Positions 25,301-33,065 of a stretch of 64,000 nucleotides of DNA are shown one piece after another. Positions within the stretch are counted from its first letter, which is position 1; the number at the start of each line of letters is the position of its first letter. This DNA comes from Stratiolaelaps scimitus (Eukaryota; Arthropoda; Arachnida; Mesostigmata; Laelapidae). The stretch is from positions 1,736,001-1,800,000 of the forward strand of contig JABWDB010000038.1 in assembly GCA_019614645.1 (NCBI GenBank). Direction: 5' to 3'. The notes under the pieces are model-generated. The model did no database searches. It was given only the letters and a program-made list of their open reading frames with translations, and was not told where the DNA came from. The translations under genes were made by a program, and so were the position numbers.

Positions 25301-25964
25301 ATTGAGTTCAGAGGCCAAATAAAGTGCTCCGACAATCGCTCAAGCTTTTGTGTGTTTTGGTTTGTCACTCACCAAGGGCTATATCGCTCAGATTCTTGTC
25401 AATCATCATAAGGCCTCCGTTGAACCCTCCGTTAGGAAGTACAAACCCATATTCGCCATCGACAGGGTTTCTTGCTACATAGCTTAGGTTAAGCGATGCC
25501 GTAACGTTGGTGAACATGCCAGCCATGAAGCCATGGAGTCGAATTTCTCCTGTTGATTCCTCCACATAATCCATTATATATGGAGGAAACTCGTATTGAA
25601 AGACAAAACGATAAGGATTATGAATTTCCCAAAAAATGCATGCATGCATGCACCATCAATTCGACTGAGATCTTTGGATGAAACAAGACTCTAATAACAA
25701 ACTGTTGTATTTCATATCACACAAATTCATCAATCAAACTGCACTGGCGTTTAAAGATAATATATTGTATCATTGACTGATGGAGTAGCTCCTGTTTGCG
25801 ATCCGTCGGGCAGTTTCCAGAGAACAACCTTAGAAAAATAGTTAGAGAGATCATAAAAATTTAATTTTCTAACTCACAACCGTATATGCAACTCGGATTG
25901 TTCCTTCAAACGTCGGCATGATTTGTACACGATGAAGCCAGACAGACAACTGCCATCTGTGTGA
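10223..25964 (-). CDS. divergent ionotropic receptor (IR, iGluR-like ligand-gated channel), 5' end not located
   Basis: Nine exons (25964-25878, 25589-25373, 23544-23435, 21947-21776, 21374-21157, 20530-20411, 11735-11572, 11126-11037, 10460-10223) join with matching phases into 471 codons plus stop. Order: S1 ligand-binding lobe starting near IRVAYTV-FPPYI with YGFVLPNGG and SDIALG-PF; M1 (DIFVWITLLSIMFFLGFI); pore loop; M3 (SWLLVSFILMQSFAGLLKA); S2; and M4 (VVFMTLEFPLLIASIVCMVEI). The order matches arthropod IRs, which act in chemosensory membranes. The arginine normally following the GP-x-T motif in glutamate-binding S1 lobes is not seen, so glutamate is probably not the ligand. No amino-terminal domain is seen, and the true N-terminus lies upstream of 25964. 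The intron 20410-11736 carries several transposons. Family call firm; subfamily unknown. Confidence 0.85.
11037..11126 (-). CDS. IR exon: end of S2 lobe
   Basis: A strong acceptor (CAATTCACAG) and the donor CCAG|GTATAC enclose 90 bp, phase 2 on both sides. It encodes ILWANAMKVEYLLEYL, then YPGHFDC, the pre-M4 region where IRs usually carry a conserved cysteine. Confidence 0.8.
11572..11735 (-). CDS. IR exon: middle of S2 lobe
   Basis: Entered in phase 0 after ATCAAAG, left in phase 2 at GCG|GTACGT. It encodes a stretch around PDYYYVAREYLSHLHGAW that fits the S2 lobe. The acceptor is weaker than most in this gene, but both reading phases agree with the neighbouring exons. Confidence 0.75.
11818..11845. 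repeat. (TA)n at the 5' edge of a retrotransposon
   Basis: About 28 bp of TA dinucleotides directly abutting the GC-rich 5' end of the element at 11846. A second (TA)n run stands at the other end (16224-16300). Confidence 0.9.
12617..12970 (+). pseudogene. ORF1 N-terminal remnant of the R1-type element
   Basis: An acidic, serine-rich 117-codon ORF with a GKRASVDYP segment, similar in character to the N-terminus of ORF1 in the intact element (acidic stretch followed by KRAAKDSP). No CCHC knuckles follow. Toward its 3' end it overlaps, in another frame, codons that match the start of ORF2. Confidence 0.55.
12890..16023 (+). pseudogene. ORF2 (endonuclease / reverse transcriptase) of the R1-type element, broken
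   Basis: In order: APE-type endonuclease (LISEP, then AGDFNAASEVWGS and NLSDHHCIEFS), RT (GKAPGPDGI, LIPKGSGGYRP, FLDVKNTFN, GVPQGSIMGPLLWN, AYADDLAVVV), and a C-terminal zinc motif (CIHCMEGARDDAFHKLLVC). Disabling changes include a TAG at 13698, a TAG after RLMGK near 13926, and frameshifts near 12935, 14140, 14415, 14560, 15180 and 15450. The catalytic box YADD survives. The last ORF ends in an ordinary TAG at 16021-16023, followed by a 3' UTR of about 190 bp. Confidence 0.88.
16224..16300. repeat. (TA)n microsatellite at the 3' edge of the retrotransposon
   Basis: Long TA run with a few GTAT interruptions, continuing directly from the poly(A) of the element. Confidence 0.95.
16426..17748 (-). 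pseudogene. ORF2 reverse transcriptase, broken into several frames
   Basis: RT motifs are spread over three frames: SVRPVACSRTIRCLTAK (about 17300-17370), LVKRDFRNAFNTVRRD (about 17130-17180), QQGCPLGPALFC (about 16985-17020) and YMDDGTLVDD (about 16890-16925), followed by a region like LNPAKCEVF and about 100 more residues. Several frameshifts separate these blocks, and the catalytic box is YMDD instead of YADD. A CPHC pair upstream (near 17690) could be part of an N-terminal zinc finger. Confidence 0.75.
17749..19115 (-). pseudogene. ORF1 (nucleic-acid-binding, CCHC knuckles), broken
   Basis: The segments VFLDYRSHLVVLDPDRPPL and CFNCSRTGHMAARP, then (after a frameshift) CSNCGDPGHLAATRARPSRC and CVNCKDAHRSGSPIC, show the tandem zinc knuckles of a retrotransposon ORF1. 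A proline/arginine-rich tail follows. A 67-bp retrotransposon tail of another family interrupts it at 18591-18657. The N-terminal third (18717-19115) is assigned by continuity only. Confidence 0.7.
18591..18657 (+). mobile_element. retrotransposon 3' tail nested in ORF1 of another retrotransposon
   Basis: It matches the tail at 3647-3713 over about 60 bp (tggagattggaatgtc, gtgcgttt, agaaaatttcctcctct) and ends in an A run at 18649-18656. It splits the ORF1 remnant of the - strand element. No clear target-site duplication could be read. Confidence 0.8.
19240..20395 (+). mobile_element. decayed mariner-family DNA transposon
   Basis: The limits are approximate because no terminal inverted repeats could be paired. 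The left flank has two copies of a short unit (agaagtaaagtcaaataca, about 19267-19315), which may be the old end. It lies in the receptor intron, between the retrotransposon block and the exon at 20530-20411. Confidence 0.65.
19322..20287 (+). pseudogene. mariner transposase, dead
   Basis: A helix-turn-helix N-terminus (RTVRSWCKRFNSGDMDTDD) leads to the DDE-fold core: VSIDETWVSLDRPPEKDQ, VWLLDDNARPHRT and SPDLSPCDY. The second and third aspartates are separated by 34 residues, the D34D spacing of true mariners, so all three catalytic aspartates are present. In-frame stops occur at 19567, 19640 and 20069 and there is one frameshift near 19570, so it cannot make an active enzyme. Confidence 0.88.
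20411..20530 (-). CDS. IR exon: start of S2 lobe
   Basis: The acceptor ATCCCTTTCAG and donor GCA|GTATGT give exactly 40 codons, phase 0 at both ends. The peptide runs ELPGERGQRMLEALKTR to VINRRA and continues sensibly into the next exon. The dead mariner begins about 120 bp downstream, in the following intron. Confidence 0.8.
20709..20752 (+). mobile_element. minimal retrotransposon insertion (about 28 bp) with 8-bp target-site duplication
   Basis: The word atgcacta flanks the insert at 20709-20716 and 20745-20752. Between them lies only gaaaatttcctcctct followed by ten A and GG, the extreme 3' end of the family also seen at 3647-3713 and 18591-18657. It is in a receptor intron. Confidence 0.78.
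21157..21374 (-). CDS. IR exon: pore loop end, M3 helix, S2 linker
   Basis: The acceptor TCATTTTGCAG and donor CAT|GTGAGT give 218 bp, phase 1 in and phase 0 out. It holds the M3 segment (CGSWLLVSFILMQSFAGLL) followed by KANTSVRSPTKRIDTIDDLI, the region after M3 that is well conserved among IRs. The classical SYTANLAAF gating motif is replaced, as in most IRs. Confidence 0.9.
21469..21493. repeat. (CA)n microsatellite
   Basis: Short CA-rich run in an intron of the ionotropic receptor. Confidence 0.8.
21776..21947 (-). CDS. IR exon: M1 helix and pore loop
   Basis: The acceptor TTTTTACAG and donor GGAAT|GTACGT enclose 172 bp. It encodes VANFLLTFDIFVW, the hydrophobic M1 segment, a short loop with RPYPEY, and the pore segment SVFSYYFALLECLLLE. 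Confidence 0.9.
22310..23150 (-). pseudogene. LINE reverse transcriptase fragment (Jockey/CR1-like), internally deleted
   Basis: The pieces NWSVGAAGVPSKLISL, KRGVFPAKLKI, LGTPQGSILG, GDDTSLVFRIRP and LSRKCYAVMSLLQRLK appear in order on the - strand, in more than one frame. The YADD box has become CGDD. Between the second and third pieces most of the palm domain is missing. It is the same family as the + strand copy at 28.3-29.8 kb and lies in the receptor intron between 23434 and 21948. Confidence 0.8.
23435..23544 (-). CDS. IR exon: end of S1 lobe
   Basis: A short 110-bp exon found by phase and homology. The acceptor TTTGGGCAG completes the glycine split from the upstream exon and yields GPFIPEEILYNNFYLLPSI, then SGMKTPFETK, ending at AAG|GTACAA, which joins M1. 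There is no arginine at the usual glutamate-binding position. Confidence 0.85.
23731..24073 (+). repeat. pair of direct repeats about 320 bp apart
   Basis: The 23-bp word gaggcctgtca-ataggggaaca occurs at about 23731-23753 and 24051-24073 with one difference. A LINE-like 3' end lies between them (23962-24016). They could be two tails of one family or the ends of a small element. Confidence 0.5.
23962..24016 (+). repeat. LINE 3'-end fragment
   Basis: It shares the pattern cgagaact-aagc, ttgcagttccg and aataaac with 31686-31740 and 43139-43190, the former being the natural 3' end of the LINE at 28.3 kb. It is probably a 5'-truncated insertion. Confidence 0.55.
24074..25372. other. receptor intron, no gene recognised
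   Basis: AT-rich intron sequence. A weak + strand stretch near 24550-24680 reads TTCANYRLAARKFQKVKVI, faintly like an RT fragment, but is too short to assign. Confidence 0.4.
25373..25589 (-). CDS. IR exon: core of S1 ligand-binding lobe
   Basis: It encodes FPPYIMDYVEEST, then HGFMAGMFTNVTASLNLSY, YGFVLPNGGFNGGLMMI and KNLSDIAL, the typical S1 series. The donor TTG|GTGAGT is strong. The acceptor TACGAG is atypical (no CAG) but sits after a pyrimidine tract and is the only site that keeps the frame with the upstream exon. Confidence 0.85.
25630..25652. repeat. (GCAT)n self-complementary short repeat
   Basis: Four GCAT units in a row, themselves palindromic, just upstream of the S1 exon of the receptor. 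Confidence 0.8.
25878..25964 (-). CDS. IR exon: start of S1 lobe
   Basis: The acceptor GCTTTAG and donor GTT|GTGAGT give 29 codons ending PTFEGTIRVAYTV, the first strand of the S1 lobe, which joins directly to FPPYI in the next exon. This is the most upstream exon I can support well. Confidence 0.75.
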
Positions 25965-26175
25965 CTAAAGCAAACTAACAAGATTCGATATTTCACTTCG
26001 AACCTAATTGAAACTCCTTGTTCTTTACGACATTTCGCGGCACAGATAAATCGAATCAGGTACACACGATGCAGTACAAGAACCGATGATACTATCACTG
26101 CAAAGTCGCTTGATGCAGCATAACTAACCAATGCATTTAACCTATTTCGAGTCACTCATATTTATCTAAGGATAC

Positions 26176-26251
26176 CGACAGAGTATACTCTTGTGCTGTC
26201 CTTGACGAGCGTGCCATGACTGTGGAGACATTGTTGTCCTTCTTAATGGAA
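26176..26251 (-). CDS. possible further upstream IR exon
   Basis: An open 76-bp segment between a weak acceptor (CTACAAAG) and a donor (TCG|GTATCC). It would end in phase 0, matching the next exon, and encodes a serine/threonine-rich peptide. There is no homology to support it, so it is only a candidate. Confidence 0.25.
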
Positions 26252-27520
26252 CTTTGTAGTACGCTACCACATTGAACATGTCGTACTTTAAATATCAGTT
26301 TAAAGTAACTTATTGCCGCCCATTGTTAGAGCATTATTTCGCCCATCAGACACTCAATAGTTGGTTAATTCCAAATGCCATGATATATATGTCCATGTGC
26401 ATTAGGTTCATGGACAATAAGCTGAGATTTAATTGAATGGAAATAAAATAATAATTCGGAATGGATTAACACTAGCACAAACAGCGCGTATCGGTTCTGC
26501 TTGATCACTGGGAATGATATGTATGAGCACTATTTATGAAAATTATCACAAAACACAGGCTGGAGACATGTGATATTCATTTGCTATGCTTTGTGCTGAG
26601 TCTGGTGGACATAACGTTGTTAGCCTTATTAACTCTACCGAATCATTCAAAAAGAAAATAGCCTTATCCTTATGTTCCGATAGTTCAACTAAGGTTGTGA
26701 CTTTATGGATAATTCGGAAAAAAGTTTTGTGAAAAACAAAATATTTTTGAGTCTGGTTCCGTTCTTGGTACACAGGGGTCCGTCTTATAAAGCAATGCTG
26801 AAAGCAGTTGTACGTTGGACGTTAAATGTTTAATGCTGAGAGTCAATCCGGAAAATTTATTTATTTGGTACACAATTCTAATCTTGAAGGCACTGAGCTG
26901 TTATTCTTCGTGTTATTACTAAACTTGTCACCTTTGTTTGCTGTATCAATTAAAGTGTGTTGTATTGTTACTGGCAAGGTAACTTATTAATGCTGAATAT
27001 TGTGGGTAAAAAAATTACCAAATTTTTCTATCCTAAGATTTACTAATCAACGTATATATTATATCTCGTTACTTCGCTATCACCTTGGTGACCGACCTAG
27101 TCAAATAGTTAGTATTCTTTTAATTATTATACACAATGTTTCTATTTCCAGGATAACTCTTCACTGATGTGTAATATTTACTTGATAAACACGTTAGGTA
27201 AATGCTTCCTGTTCAGTCAATTACGCATTGTATTTACTAATAAATGTCAACTGAGTTGTACTGTTCTAGTCATTTTAGTATAGACAAGATGTATGTGAAG
27301 TTCTTTCCCATTTGTCTAAAAAATAAGACAAAAAATGAAAGCCTGTTACCATTTGAATCTGAGACTGATCGGAGCCAATGCAGAGTCCATGTGGGTTTTT
27401 CTGTGTTAAATATTCCATAAAAACAATAGTGAAGTGTGAACATACAAAAAGGAAGCTGCACGATGCCTGGGGACTTCGTAGTGCCCCCCTCAAGCACGTT
27501 CGTTGATTTGACTGGTAGGA
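26252..27520. other. upstream flank or intron of the ionotropic receptor, no exon confirmed
   Basis: AT-rich. The - strand ORF at 26773-26546 (75 codons) has no recognisable family and no convincing splice sites. It could be N-terminal receptor sequence, but I cannot support that. Confidence 0.35.
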
Positions 27521-27523
27521 TTA

Positions 27524-27855
27524 CCATTACTGTGTTTCCGCGTTGCATGTCCACTGATAATCTATGTAGAAATACAGTAGATCTGCCAATGCCCCCCCGT
27601 CTCTCTGATGCTTTTTGATCCACTTTCTTTGTAAATTCCTTTTCAGTAGATTCGAACCACCAGGAGGCGCCAGATGCTAGATTCGACAGATTGTTCTCTC
27701 GAGCTGGAGCTTGTCTGCGCCTAGCTGCGAATTCTGAGCCCGTTCTGTCAGACACATATGAAGCAGCCAGCGTATCGGTCACTGTCACATCCCAAATTAG
27801 AGCGCGGTCACGCTTGGACGGCACGACCGTGAGCCCATCTGGCCGCCTTGCGTCA
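27524..27855 (-). pseudogene. fragment of a retroelement C-terminal region with PDGLT motif
   Basis: The - strand reads RRPDGLTVVP, then RALIWDVTVTDTLAASYVSD, and later FLHRLSVDMQRGN. I recognise PDGLT, x-WD-x-T-x-x-DTLA and the QRGN ending as a conserved C-terminal region in many invertebrate reverse-transcriptase-like proteins; a nuclease role for it is inference. No RT or other part of such an element is attached, so this is an isolated fragment. It may be the same broad family as the YMDD element at 16.4-19.2 kb. Confidence 0.6.
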
Positions 27856-28319
27856 CTTCTGTATACGCCTACGATTTTCTTGACGCACGAACTTTGTGTT
27901 GTTCAAAGTGCGCGCTCTACAGTGTTTGGATTGTTTTGATGACCAAATTGTTGTTTCAACACGCGGAGATTGTTACTGTTTAGAAGTGTAGGAGATTCTC
28001 CAGCCCTGTACTGGCCCCGTTACTTGAAGACGTCCCACAAGTGAGCTTTGTTCTAGAGCGACGAGAGTTGTCTCCAGTAGGGAATAGCAGAACACCGCTC
28101 ATAGCAGCCGTTCGCTCCCGTTGCGAAGATTTCCTCCCCGGTGGCAATCTACCGGAGTTCAAACATGCGTGCTCTTCTATACATTCAACAGGCCATACAT
28201 GCTCAGGTGTAAGTTGGACAACTATCGGCCTTAGGTCGAATATAGCGCGAAGATGAAGCGTAGTAGGGCAAGGTCCGCAGACCAAGGACCGGATATCCAG
28301 AACTGTCGATAAGTTGTAT
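27856..28319. other. unassigned sequence between two retroelement fragments
   Basis: About 50 percent GC with open frames of 70-100 codons on both strands (28041-28256 + and 28285-27980 -). I do not recognise either translation. It is probably further retroelement remnant. Confidence 0.4.
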
Positions 28320-29831
28320 ATTAATGATCTCTCTCGGAGGTGATTCTACTAAGGCCAAATGGAGTTGTGGAGCTGTGGGTGTGCCCAGCATTCTTGTGAA
28401 GTTATCCTTTGCGTTTCTTGCAGGCTCCCTTACGCATATAATTAATTTGTCATTAAGAAGGGTGATTCGAAAGATGTGGCCAATTACCGGCTTATATCTC
28501 TTATTGATTACCTGTCTAAGGTTCTAGAGAAAATAGTAATGGGTAAACTGAAAACGCACCTCCGGGGGCTCAATTTCTTCTCGCCTACTCAATTTGGTTT
28601 GCTCTACAGAGGGGCTGGCTCTACAGAACTGGCTCTAGCCCACATATGGCAGGAGATTTCGGACACGATCGAAAACAAGGTATTATGCCCTGGAGTTTTT
28701 CTAGATATATCCGCCGCTTTCAACTGCCTCCGGCACTCGTATTTATTACGGGCTCTGGAGTGCCTTGATTGCGGCATGCAGGTTATTGAATGGTTCAAGT
28801 CGTGCCTCAGTGCACGAAGACAGGCGGTGAAGGCAGACGGTGTGGAATCAGATTGGTATGTGATAGACATTGGTACTCCGCAAGGCTCATCTTTTTCAAC
28901 TTTGTTCTGCTTAAAATATCGGCTGTTGGATGTGGGAAGGCTACTGCGTATGCAGACGATACGTCTCTCTTGTTCCGCATTCGCCCGACGTCAGTCCAAA
29001 GTGATATAGAGGCGTCCCTTAAGAGGGTTGAGGACATAGTTGGGACTTTTGAAGAGTTCGGTTTAGTGATCAATGCCAAGAAGACGTACATCTCGTTATT
29101 CCGTTTACCTACAGAGGCCAGTCCAGGTGGTGCCGGTGCAATTTTGTGGAGAGATGCTCCCATGGTCTGAGTCAGTGAAGTGTCTTGGCATAACGTTACA
29201 CGATACTCTTAAATGGCATAAACATCTCCAGTCATTCCTACCAAAATGCTACGCAGTTATTGCCATGCTTCGTCGCCTTAAGGAACTCGGCATCCCGACT
29301 GAGGGCTTGCTGAGACTATACAACGCTCTGCTTATGCCGCTTCTGTGTTACGGCCTTGCGGTCTGGGGGGGTGGCTACAAAGGTATATTGAAGAGTTGAG
29401 AGATCGTCCAGAATGATGCGATCCGTGTAATCTTTAATAAGCGCCGCTCAGACTCCGTTACCGACATCATGGGAAAATATTCGTTACCTAAGTTGAGGGT
29501 TTTGTATACACTCCATGTCGCTCTCCTAGCCTTTAAAATGTCTAAAGGTATTATCTCTGCTGATATTGCTTTTCCGTTAGTGGCTGTAAGGAGACGAACA
29601 GCCCGCCGATCAACTGAGTTTGTGATAGCATTCGTCAGGAGGGAATCTAGCCGACACGCCCTCGCTTGCCAGCTGCCAATGGTCTGGACATCGCTTCCTC
29701 ACGAGATTCGTTCACTTAAGTCAGCAAAAAAGTTTGCAGAGGTGTTAAAAGGATTTTTTTATGAACACTATGAAACAATTGTGATAAGGGTTACGGCTAC
29801 ACGTATTGTTGACACTGTAATGTTTAAATGA
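28320..29831 (+). pseudogene. LINE reverse transcriptase, 5'-truncated and frameshifted
   Basis: Blocks in order: WSCGAVGVPSILVKL, KDVANYRLISLIDYLSKVLEK, FSPTQFGLLYRGAGSTELAL, FLDISAAFNCLRH, IGTPQGSSF, AYADDTSLLFRIRP, SVKCLGITLHDTLKWHKHL, LLMPLLCYGLAVWG and a C-terminal part ending FYEHYE. The catalytic YADD is kept. A deletion lies between INLSL and KKGDSKD (about 28455), and frameshifts occur near 28880, 29160 and 29398, so it is dead. Confidence 0.85.
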
Positions 29832-30009
29832 TATTATATTGTATATATATGTACATTTGTTGCGATATCATCAACTGTGTAATTTCATTTCGAATATTTA
29901 CACATTTATTTACACATTTATTTATACATTTATATTTACATATAAATGTACGATATTCGAAATGTTTTTAGTATCAGTGTGAGCTTTTATATATATATAT
30001 ATATATATA

Positions 30010-30240
30010 CAGTGGTGTGAATAAACATAGGCCACCCCCTATATTTCAACAAATCGTTACAAAGAATACACATTTGAGGCATTTATTCTGTGTCAGATTA
30101 ATGTAGGTGTCAAATAACATACATACCACAAAGAACAGTGCATATGACATCGCATGCAATCTGCTACAGCAAAATGTGTCATATTTCGGTGGTGAAAAAT
30201 GATAGCACCATCTCAGTTATCGAGTGTTCTCGCTGAATTA
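30010..30240 (+). repeat. left terminal inverted repeat of the Tc3-like element
   Basis: 231 bp, starting CAGTGGTGTGAATAAAC. Its inner boundary is set by loss of complementarity after CGCTGAATTA. It is the long-repeat type seen in Tc3 elements. Confidence 0.93.
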
Positions 30241-30261
30241 GTTCTTGTTTTCTTGTGCTAA

Positions 30262-31328
30262 TCAGTACCGTGTGGCCTCACCCTTGCTAATTATAACGTC
30301 GAAGACTCGGTTTGGCATACTATCAACGAGATTTAGCAGGATCTGATCGCTGACACCTCCCCAGGCTTCCAACAACGCCTCTCGTAGTGCTTCCACAGAT
30401 GTATACTGTCGATTCGACGCATATACCCGTCGGACAAGAATGCCCCAGAGGTTCCCCATTGGATTGAGATCAGGAGAACATGCTGGCCACTCTAGGGTTT
30501 CAATGTCATGCCGTCCTAACCACGCACGTGTACTAGCGCTGACGTGAATCGAAGCGTTGTCTTGTTGGAAAACAATTGGCAGTCGATGAAATCTGCTCCT
30601 AAACGGTAGTAGGTTGTCGGCCAACATCTGCTGATAGTCCCCGCTATTCATTCGAGATGAGATGAAAGCGAGTGGGAGCCTGCCAAAGGAAGTGAAAGCT
30701 CCCCAAACCATAACGGTCCCGCCACCGCAGTTGCGCTTTGAGAAGTACCGCGGCTCTTTACGTACATCATGCCAATAACCGTTAAATCCATCTGGCCCGT
30801 CCAAATTGAACTTCTTCTCGTCACTGAAGATGATCTGAAACAATACAGTACATTTCAAATAGATGTGTGCTCACAAGACAATCTTTAAAGAGCGTGGCCC
30901 CAATACTCACCAATTTCCAGTCTCTGGCCATATTTTTGCGGGCGAAGTTTAGTCGGGCAATCATGTGGCGTTGTTGAAGACGAGGTCTTGTTTTCATTTG
31001 CGCCCGTATGATATGCGGATAACGCTTAATTGTATTTAAAACTGTTGATCTATGAACCTGAAGGTTCAACTCTTGCCTTATTGCTTCTTCAACTTATGGT
31101 CGAATTCGAGGCCAATCGACAAATGTGCATGGCAGTTCGCTGGCTGATCTTTCGTGGACGTCCTGTAGACTTCTTAGTACCATACGTCGACGGACTGCGT
31201 AAATAATTGTGCACTACGTGACGACTTCTGCCAATTTCTCTGGCAATTGCAGCTTGGGTCTTTCCTGCACGGTGTAAAGCGGTAATAACTGCTTTCTCTG
31301 CATCAGTAAGGCTCGAAGCGCGTCCCAT
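30262..31328 (-). pseudogene. Tc3-like transposase gene, one intron, inactivated
   Basis: The start is at 31328. The N-terminus is a helix-turn-helix DNA-binding region (MGRASSLTDAEKAVITALHR; then SRHVVHNYLRSP and GRPRK). The 76-bp intron 30910-30835 (GTGAGT...TTTCAG) precedes IIFSDEKKFNLDGPDGF, followed by GGGTVMVWGAF, FQQDNASIHVS and SPDLNPM-GNLWGILVRR. Two faults: a frameshift near 31089 in the DNA-binding part, and glycine (GGG) where the third catalytic acidic residue (glutamate, D34E spacing) is expected. The stop follows GEATRY at 30262. Confidence 0.9.
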
Positions 31329-31366
31329 GACTACAGTACTGCTTGAATGCTCAACACAAACTGAAT

Positions 31367-31592
31367 TAATTCAGCGAGAACACTCGATAACTGAGATGGT
31401 GCTATCATTTTTCACCACCGAAATATGACACATTTTGCTGTAGCAGATTGCATGCGATGTCATATGCGCTGTTCTTTGTGGTATGTATGTTATTTGACAC
31501 CTACATTAATCTGACACAGAATAAATGCCTCAAATGTGTATTCTTTGTAACGATTTGTTGAAATATATGGCCTATGTTTATTCACACCACTG
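31367..31592 (-). repeat. right terminal inverted repeat of the Tc3-like element
   Basis: 226 bp, complementary to 30010-30240 except for a 5-bp indel and one substitution. Confidence 0.93.
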
Positions 31593-31598
31593 TATATA

Positions 31599-31661
<63 letters not shown>
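31593..31661. repeat. (TA)n microsatellite
   Basis: Long TA run right of the Tc3-like element. With the run at 29989-30009 it forms the split target microsatellite. Confidence 0.95.
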
Positions 31662-31664
<3 letters not shown>

Positions 31665-31740
31665 AGCTTTTATTTTTATATTTTATCGAGAACTAAAGCG
31701 TATTATATTGCAGTTCCGAAAATAAACTTGATTTTGAAAC

Positions 31741-33021
31741 TTGAAATTTGGAGATTGCATCTGCCCCAATGGTGTTGAACCGATGGACAGCGAGTTGCCA
31801 GTTTTTGCACCAGGTCATTATGGACTCACACACGTTTTAAACGCGCTCTTTGATGTTTGAATCCAAGACCATGCTATTTTTGGAAAACGCCTCAATTTGG
31901 GGCTTTTTAGCAATTGCAATTTTGCACTAAATTTCGACTCGCTCACTAACATATTGAAGTAAGCATGATTTGATACCACTGAATGTACGTTATTCTCTTC
32001 ACATTGCGCTCATAGCTCTCAAGGTGTTCTGAATGCCATTGCTTTCCATATCACCGCTATGGTGAGAAGAACAATCCATAGGCAAACTGAATTTGTTATA
32101 CCACATGACTTGAAAGAACGTGGCCACCACCATGCCTCGCTTATCACCTACCTAGTCTTGGCAGAACAGCTGTAATTATAATCTATATATACGGCGCACG
32201 ATGGTTTTTATACGAGGACCCTTTTACAAATGTAATTTTGTACGATATTTCATTCGTATATAAATATGGCTTGTTAAATTATTGTGATATAGGTTACGAC
32301 ACTATGTGCAAGGTAAACTTTCACTAAATTTTGAGGAATTGTATCAAGTTCCGTCAATAAAGCATTTGAAATTGATCAAAGATAAAGTAATATAAGTCCG
32401 AGTATGGCACAGCATGCATGAACAGGTAGAACTCTTTGGGTGGACACACACGTTTATCCAGCTCAGGGGTATTCCCAAGGTAAAGGTAAAGCTGTATTGG
32501 TTTATTAATGAAACTGCAATTTGCCTAATGATCAAGTTCTCTTATATTGGACGGAAAAGGGGTTTCGAAGAAACAAAAGAGTCACGATCTACTATCTCCT
32601 TCTATTTGGACTCTCTGAAAGTGCTCTTCCTGAACACTCCCTGAATGAAAAGTATCTGCTTCAATATACTTAGAAATAAGGAAAGAGCTTAGAAACAAAA
32701 ACATTTGCTCATCATAAGTTGACAACGTCAAGTTACTGAGTCAAGCTTGATTTACTTACCAAGTAGTACCTTACGCGACTATTGACGCTTAATGTCTGTG
32801 TTCTTATGCTCATACATTTTACCTCTTCAATGTTGATTAGTTGTAGAGAGTAGTTTAAAATTAGCCCGGTCTTAACGAGATACACTGATCGTGTTTCACG
32901 ATGTATCGTATGGCGTGAGATGCTTCGTACCACAGTACTTCAGTTGAGGCCAATGTGACCCCCGTCGATATTTTGTAATAATTGATGGTAAGAAATGCAA
33001 AATTTACGGGCAGAATAAATC
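31741..33021. other. intergenic, no gene recognised
   Basis: AT-rich sequence between the LINE/Tc3 block and the intact retrotransposon. Short ORFs only. A small piece at 32344-32362 (gttccgtcaataaag) resembles the LINE 3' end. Confidence 0.5.
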
Positions 33022-33030
33022 ATATAAACA

Positions 33031-33033
<3 letters not shown>
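33022..33033. repeat. target-site duplication, left copy
   Basis: ATATAAACACAT, identical to 39125-39136 on the far side of the retrotransposon. Confidence 0.9.

Positions 33034-33065
<32 letters not shown>

Larger units (their letters stand above)
30010..31592 (-). mobile_element. Tc3-like DNA transposon, full length, with 226-231 bp terminal inverted repeats
   Basis: The element starts CAGTGGTGTG after TA (30008-30009) and ends in the complement before TA (31593-31594): the TA target duplication of the Tc1/mariner group. The inverted repeats are 30010-30240 and 31367-31592. By eye they differ only by a 5-bp indel near 30039 and one transition near 30139. The encoded transposase is inactive. 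It sits within a (TA)n run in the 3' tail of a LINE. Confidence 0.93.
28320..31740 (+). mobile_element. LINE (Jockey/CR1-like) copy, split in its 3' tail by a Tc3-like transposon
   Basis: The RT part covers 28320-29831. The 3' UTR continues to the (TA)n run near 29990, is interrupted by the transposon at 30010-31592, and resumes with more (TA)n and the family 3' end (cgagaactaaagc, ttgcagttccg, aataaac) at 31686-31740. The 5' part of ORF2, including any endonuclease, is missing. Confidence 0.75.

Noticed and set aside
26546..26773. - strand 75-codon ORF as an N-terminal receptor exon
   Set aside because: No good acceptor or donor in the required phase and no recognisable homology.
9947..27018. 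A 19-bp identical word (attgtgggtaaaaaaatta) at about 9947 and 26998
   Set aside because: It contains a seven-A run and shows no extended similarity on either side, so a chance match or a very small tail cannot be told apart.
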